From Chara braunii (Eukaryota; Streptophyta; Charophyceae; Charales; Characeae), in the NCBI GenBank assembly GCA_003427395.1, contig BFEA01000202.1, positions 401,165 to 446,924 on the forward strand: DNA of 45,760 nt, given 5' to 3'. The notes under the pieces are model-generated. The model worked only from the letters and a program-made list of their open reading frames with translations, did no database searches and had not been told where the DNA came from. Below, piece after piece: positions 44,666 to 45,760 of this stretch. Numbering within the stretch: position 1 is the first letter of the stretch; each line of letters starts with the position of its first letter. A program made the translations under genes and the position numbers.

Positions 44666-45478
44666 CTACGGCGCATCGACTGGAGCATCTTCCGCGAACA
44701 TAGAAATATATTTCATGCGAACGAACCCGGTCCTTCCGGCCAGAGACGTGCCTATAGCATCCCGTATAGAGGTCGCTTGAGCTTCAACCTCACGCCAAGC
44801 GTCCACATCGTCCACCTTACCCCCGATTACCAAATCCCATGTCCCTTCGTATTCTAATGTGACCAAACCGATAATGTCTCTCCCGTGGTGCAACTCATTC
44901 CTGGACACGTAGACCACAACGTCAGTCAAGGTCCTACTCCGATTCGAACACGCGACGCAAATAACCCCAGATAAGAACAACTTCCCTAGACGCAATCTAA
45001 CGCAGCAGTAGGAAATTGCTCGAGGCGACAGCCCTGGAGAGCGCAACGGGTCTTGATCGAGGAACTCGGAATGTCGTGCACAGACAAGCAACTCGTGTTT
45101 CAGCGAGCGGGACCATGTGCGCGGCGAAGCAGTCACGACACTGCAGGCCAACACATTTTGATGACGAGGAATATTCAGCTTTGCACTCAAGCAACGGCAC
45201 CGAACTGAACCCATCACAGCTCTAGGCACGAGAATGAAACTCCCAAACTCGCACATGCTAGCGAACTTGTCGTCGTCCGCCCATGGACACTCCCTGAGCA
45301 TTATGTCCCATTCAAGCTCCTTCCACGAGTCCAGAGGAGCATCAGTGAACGGGGGGACCTTCATCCAAGGATCACACTCCATCTCGTCTCTTGTCGCACT
45401 GTCAATAACAGTGGAGTTTCCACTGCCTGAGACGCGCAGAGCGCATGGGGGAAAGGGTATGCCATGCACTCGCGCCAA
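44666..45478 (-). CDS. Unrecognised protein, paralogue 2 of a tandem pair (270 codons)
   Basis: The open minus-strand frame runs from just after a TGA at 45479-45481 to TAG at 44666. It has no ATG at its 5' end, so the true start is uncertain or lies in an upstream exon. The conserved core begins FPPCALRV (compare FSPCARSV in paralogue 1) and carries the same ordered blocks: DPWMKVPPF, CPWADDDKFASMCEFGSF, SPRTW, HELLVCARHSEFLDQDPLR, AISYCCVRL, VICVAC, VSRNEL, SIRDAIGTSLAG and GFVRMKYISMFAEDAPVDAP. It stops where paralogue 1 continues into a basic tail. Conservation of the core against divergence of the ends supports a real protein family. No known domain recognised. Confidence 0.65.
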   Translation of the reverse strand: MARVHGIPFPPCALRVSGSGNSTVIDSATRDEMECDPWMKVPPFTDAPLDSWKELEWDIMLRECPWADDDKFASMCEFGSFILVPRAVMGSVRCRCLSAKLNIPRHQNVLACSVVTASPRTWSRSLKHELLVCARHSEFLDQDPLRSPGLSPRAISYCCVRLRLGKLFLSGVICVACSNRSRTLTDVVVYVSRNELHHGRDIIGLVTLEYEGTWDLVIGGKVDDVDAWREVEAQATSIRDAIGTSLAGRTGFVRMKYISMFAEDAPVDAP

Positions 45479-45481
45479 TCA

Positions 45482-45697
45482 CCCAGGATAATCAACTCCG
45501 ACATGACCATCGCGACCGGCAAATGCCCTGCAGGCCACAACAGAAAAAAAGTTAAGCAAATGCTTTCACCTAGCTCACAGGGAAAGAAAACAACCATGCC
45601 CCCCAAGGACGTCCGTCGAAACTTCGATGACGGGCGTCTTGTTGAACATGACCACCACAGCACGGCCGCACTGCACCCAGTCGGGCGAGAGGCACAT
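45482..45697 (-). other. Candidate upstream exon(s) of paralogue 2
   Basis: From ATG 45695-45697 an open stretch (CLSPDWVQC, AVVVMFNKTPVIEVSTDVLG) reaches a good donor GTGAGC at 45578. A pyrimidine-rich tract ending CTGCAG gives an acceptor at 45528, a 51-nt intron. Splicing brings the peptide into the paralogue 2 frame, but a TGA at 45479-45481 remains between them. So either another splice is used, or the gene is newly broken, or this is chance. Confidence 0.28.
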
Positions 45698-45710
45698 CAA
45701 CGGGCATGGC

Positions 45711-45760
<50 letters not shown>
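45711..45760. repeat. (GA)n microsatellite at the right edge
   Basis: About 25 GA units running off the window end. Confidence 0.95.

Overview
The window looks like repeat-rich nuclear DNA of a green-lineage eukaryote, most likely a streptophyte (charophyte) alga of the Chara type. The evidence is a primer-binding site complementary to plant-type tRNA-Asp, degenerate Ty3/gypsy gag-pol with plant-style domain order, long non-coding repeats, GA/TA/GT microsatellites, and no bacterial operon structure. The taxon is inferred from remembered family resemblance and was not checked. No rRNA or tRNA gene, CRISPR array or convincing housekeeping gene was found.

Layout. 1-1770: minus-strand gag/ORF1-like coding region (CCHC knuckle plus coiled coil) running off the left edge, with a hammerhead-ribozyme motif about 400 bp upstream of it. 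1985-2799: one arm of an A/T- and palindrome-rich foldback repeat, with a short run of ambiguous bases. 2800-9818: copy A of a roughly 7-kb non-coding element. 9819-10223: antisense solo LTR. 10224-17278: copy B of the element, inverted and more diverged. 17280-28053: Ty3/gypsy element (5' LTR, tRNA-Asp PBS, gag, protease, RT, RNase H, integrase, then an extra gag-like ORF), mostly broken by stop codons and frameshifts and with no recognisable 3' LTR. 28054-29442: no gene seen. 29443-36197: copy C of the element, direct relative to A. 36200-38626: broken Penelope-like reverse transcriptase. 38627-40530: more foldback repeats with a short element inserted at their TA-rich centres. 40560-42560: duplicated non-coding sequence with GA microsatellites. 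42987-45478: two tandem minus-strand paralogous genes of no recognised family. The right edge is a GA microsatellite.

The most notable signals are these. (1) The 7-kb element carries about ten hairpins sharing a conserved loop (core TTTCTAAGACGAA) but with different stems. Homologous hairpins in copies A and C show paired stem changes that keep pairing, which suggests selection on structure rather than protein. (2) The minus-strand hammerhead motif has the whole catalytic core. (3) A second gag-like ORF follows integrase. (4) There is an undescribed pair of paralogous proteins at the right end. (5) A short element inserts at TA repeats, with 5'-truncated copies and empty sites all inside this window.

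Most of the window is therefore mobile DNA at different stages of decay. The only long intact reading frames are the integrase and the two right-hand paralogues.
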